Positions 63,084-64,000 of a stretch of DNA of 64,000 nt are shown one piece after another. How positions within the stretch are numbered: position 1 is the stretch's first letter; every line of letters starts with the position of its first letter. The notes below the pieces were generated by a model, which saw only the letters and a program-made list of their open reading frames with translations, was not told the DNA's origin and did not search any database. The position numbers and the translations under genes are program-made. Origin of the DNA: Fen-1254 sp963778945 (GTDB lineage: Bacteria; Bacteroidota; Ignavibacteria; UBA10030); the NCBI GenBank assembly GCA_963778945.1, contig CAVZWL010000007.1, positions 1 to 64,000 on the forward strand, read 5' to 3'.

Positions 63084-64000
63084 ATGTCTTTTCAAAGAAG
63101 ATTTGATTCAATCGTCAAATCTCCCGACCTTTTTACAGCCGATCCGGCAAACACAATGTCAAGCATTATTCCAATAGAGAACGAACTTCATTTTCCAGAC
63201 TTTACACTGGTCTCCGCATCTGCGGGATCGGGAAAAACGCACGCCCTTGCATTCCGCATTCTCCGGCTTTTACTTTCGGAGAAAAACGGACGGAACGATC
63301 TTCGTAATCTTCTTGCTATGACATTCACAAAGAACGCCGCGGCAGAAATGCGTCAGCGCGTTATAAAATACCTCAAGCAAGCCGCGTTCGGCGATCCGGA
63401 AACACTCGAGCAGCTTCGCAGCTTGCTGCCTCTCACGGACGACGTTCTTCGACGGCGAGCGCGTGCGCGCGTGGATGAGATACTGGACCGCTATACGGAT
63501 TTTCAAATTCAGACCATCGACAGTTTTCTTGCGCATGTATTCCGGGCATCGGCTCTTGAACTCGGATTTGCACCGCAGTCCGCTGTCTCCATTAAGGATA
63601 CGGCAATGATCGAAGAAGCGTTCCAGGAATTCCTGAAGTCAGTTATAGAGAGCGGCGAGACAGCGCTCTTAGAAAGTCTTGTCCGGCAGATGACGGAAGG
63701 TCAGTCCAGCAGCGCAAAATTTCTCTGGGACCCGTACGAACAACTCCGGAAAAAAACGATTGAATTGTTCACACATCTTCTAACGCTTTCACAGGAACCT
63801 CTTCCGGCGGAAAAAGGTGCGGAGATAAAAGAACTTTTGCGGAAAGATTTTCTAAAAGCAGTCGAGGCGCTGAACGGTGTTGCAGAGGAATCGGGATTTG
63901 AGAAATCTAAAGAATTTGTAAAGATATTGGAATCGGTTAAAAAGAGTGACTTCGATGAATCTATGGGAAAAGTCATCAAGAAACCGATCAACAAGGGCAA
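63084..64000 (+). CDS. UvrD/AddA-type DNA helicase, N-terminal part (3' truncated by window edge)
   Basis: The frame runs to the window end. ATG 63084 is used; ATG 63156 (24 codons later) starts closer to the core. SASAGSGKTHALAFRIL is the Walker A motif, MTFTKNAAAEMRQRV is motif Ia of superfamily 1A, and TIDSFLAHVFRASALELGF is the motif Ic/II region typical of AddA and RecB-like proteins. About 305 residues are present. It probably belongs to an AddAB-type double-strand-break repair nuclease-helicase; the partner subunit and nuclease domain would lie outside the window. Confidence 0.85.
   Translation, partial: MSFQRRFDSIVKSPDLFTADPANTMSSIIPIENELHFPDFTLVSASAGSGKTHALAFRILRLLLSEKNGRNDLRNLLAMTFTKNAAAEMRQRVIKYLKQAAFGDPETLEQLRSLLPLTDDVLRRRARARVDEILDRYTDFQIQTIDSFLAHVFRASALELGFAPQSAVSIKDTAMIEEAFQEFLKSVIESGETALLESLVRQMTEGQSSSAKFLWDPYEQLRKKTIELFTHLLTLSQEPLPAEKGAEIKELLRKDFLKAVEALNGVAEESGFEKSKEFVKILESVKKSDFDESMGKVIKKPINKG

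Overview
The window looks like chromosomal DNA of a Gram-negative bacterium of the FCB superphylum, most likely Ignavibacteria or a close relative. Two secreted proteins end in the type IX secretion (Por) sorting domain with the NYPNPFNPST signature. A TonB-dependent receptor, OprB-type and other outer-membrane barrels, Lol/Mac-type transporters and an AmmeMemoRadiSam enzyme are also present. Unlike typical Bacteroidia, several genes carry strong Shine-Dalgarno sites, and three canonical TTGACA/TATAAT-like promoters can be read. This taxonomy is an inference from gene content only.

Layout. 0-6.2 kb: TonB receptor C-terminus and two T9SS cargo proteins, one a GH51-like glycosidase. 7.0-8.4 kb: promoter, SAM-I riboswitch, terminator and a trans-sulfuration enzyme. 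8.6-19.6 kb: DEAD-box helicase, NAD(P)-binding protein, an rve-type IS, SpoU methyltransferase, cation-efflux transporter, small HTH and zinc-ribbon genes, an Old Yellow Enzyme homologue, and a propeller-like exported protein cleanly split by an IS630 element. 19.7-23.4 kb: adaptor plus two MacB/FtsX permeases without an ATPase. 23.7-31.8 kb: acetyltransferase, OprB porin, Fe-dependent alcohol dehydrogenase, MBL hydrolase, TolB-like protein, acyl-ACP thioesterase and mutarotase, several of them disrupted. 31.9-36.6 kb: ECF sigma/anti-sigma pair, C_GCAxxG_C_C protein, ATP-grasp protein and RsbU-type phosphatase. 37-43.7 kb: HAD hydrolase, then a TetR-headed operon (outer-membrane protein, Lol-like ATPase, two permeases, LolA/LolB-like protein) with a readable promoter/operator. 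44-50.2 kb: GH9 glycosidase and two GT39-like membrane glycosyltransferases. 50.3-56 kb: PA14-containing GH3 beta-glucosidase, tRNA-Pro, a gene-decay stretch and an MFS transporter. 56-60.3 kb: GroES-like protein, small unknown protein, esterase, NlpC/P60 and M23-like hydrolases. 60.5-64 kb: EEP-like lipoprotein, methylglyoxal synthase, AmrS and the start of a UvrD/AddA helicase.

Two window-wide patterns stand out. First, degenerate heptanucleotide arrays (unit approximately YRGTTYR on one strand) fill several intergenic gaps and resemble cyanobacterial STRR repeats. Second, single-base indels break many genes at about 26-31 kb and 50-60 kb while the rest is clean. In each case one or a few 1-nt corrections restore a full-length family protein, so sequencing error or recent decay must be separated before calling them pseudogenes.

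Functionally the window combines polysaccharide use (GH51-like, GH9, GH3, porin, TonB receptor, sugar transporter, mutarotase), cell-envelope export and remodelling, and general housekeeping. No CRISPR array, prophage or obvious defence island was seen.
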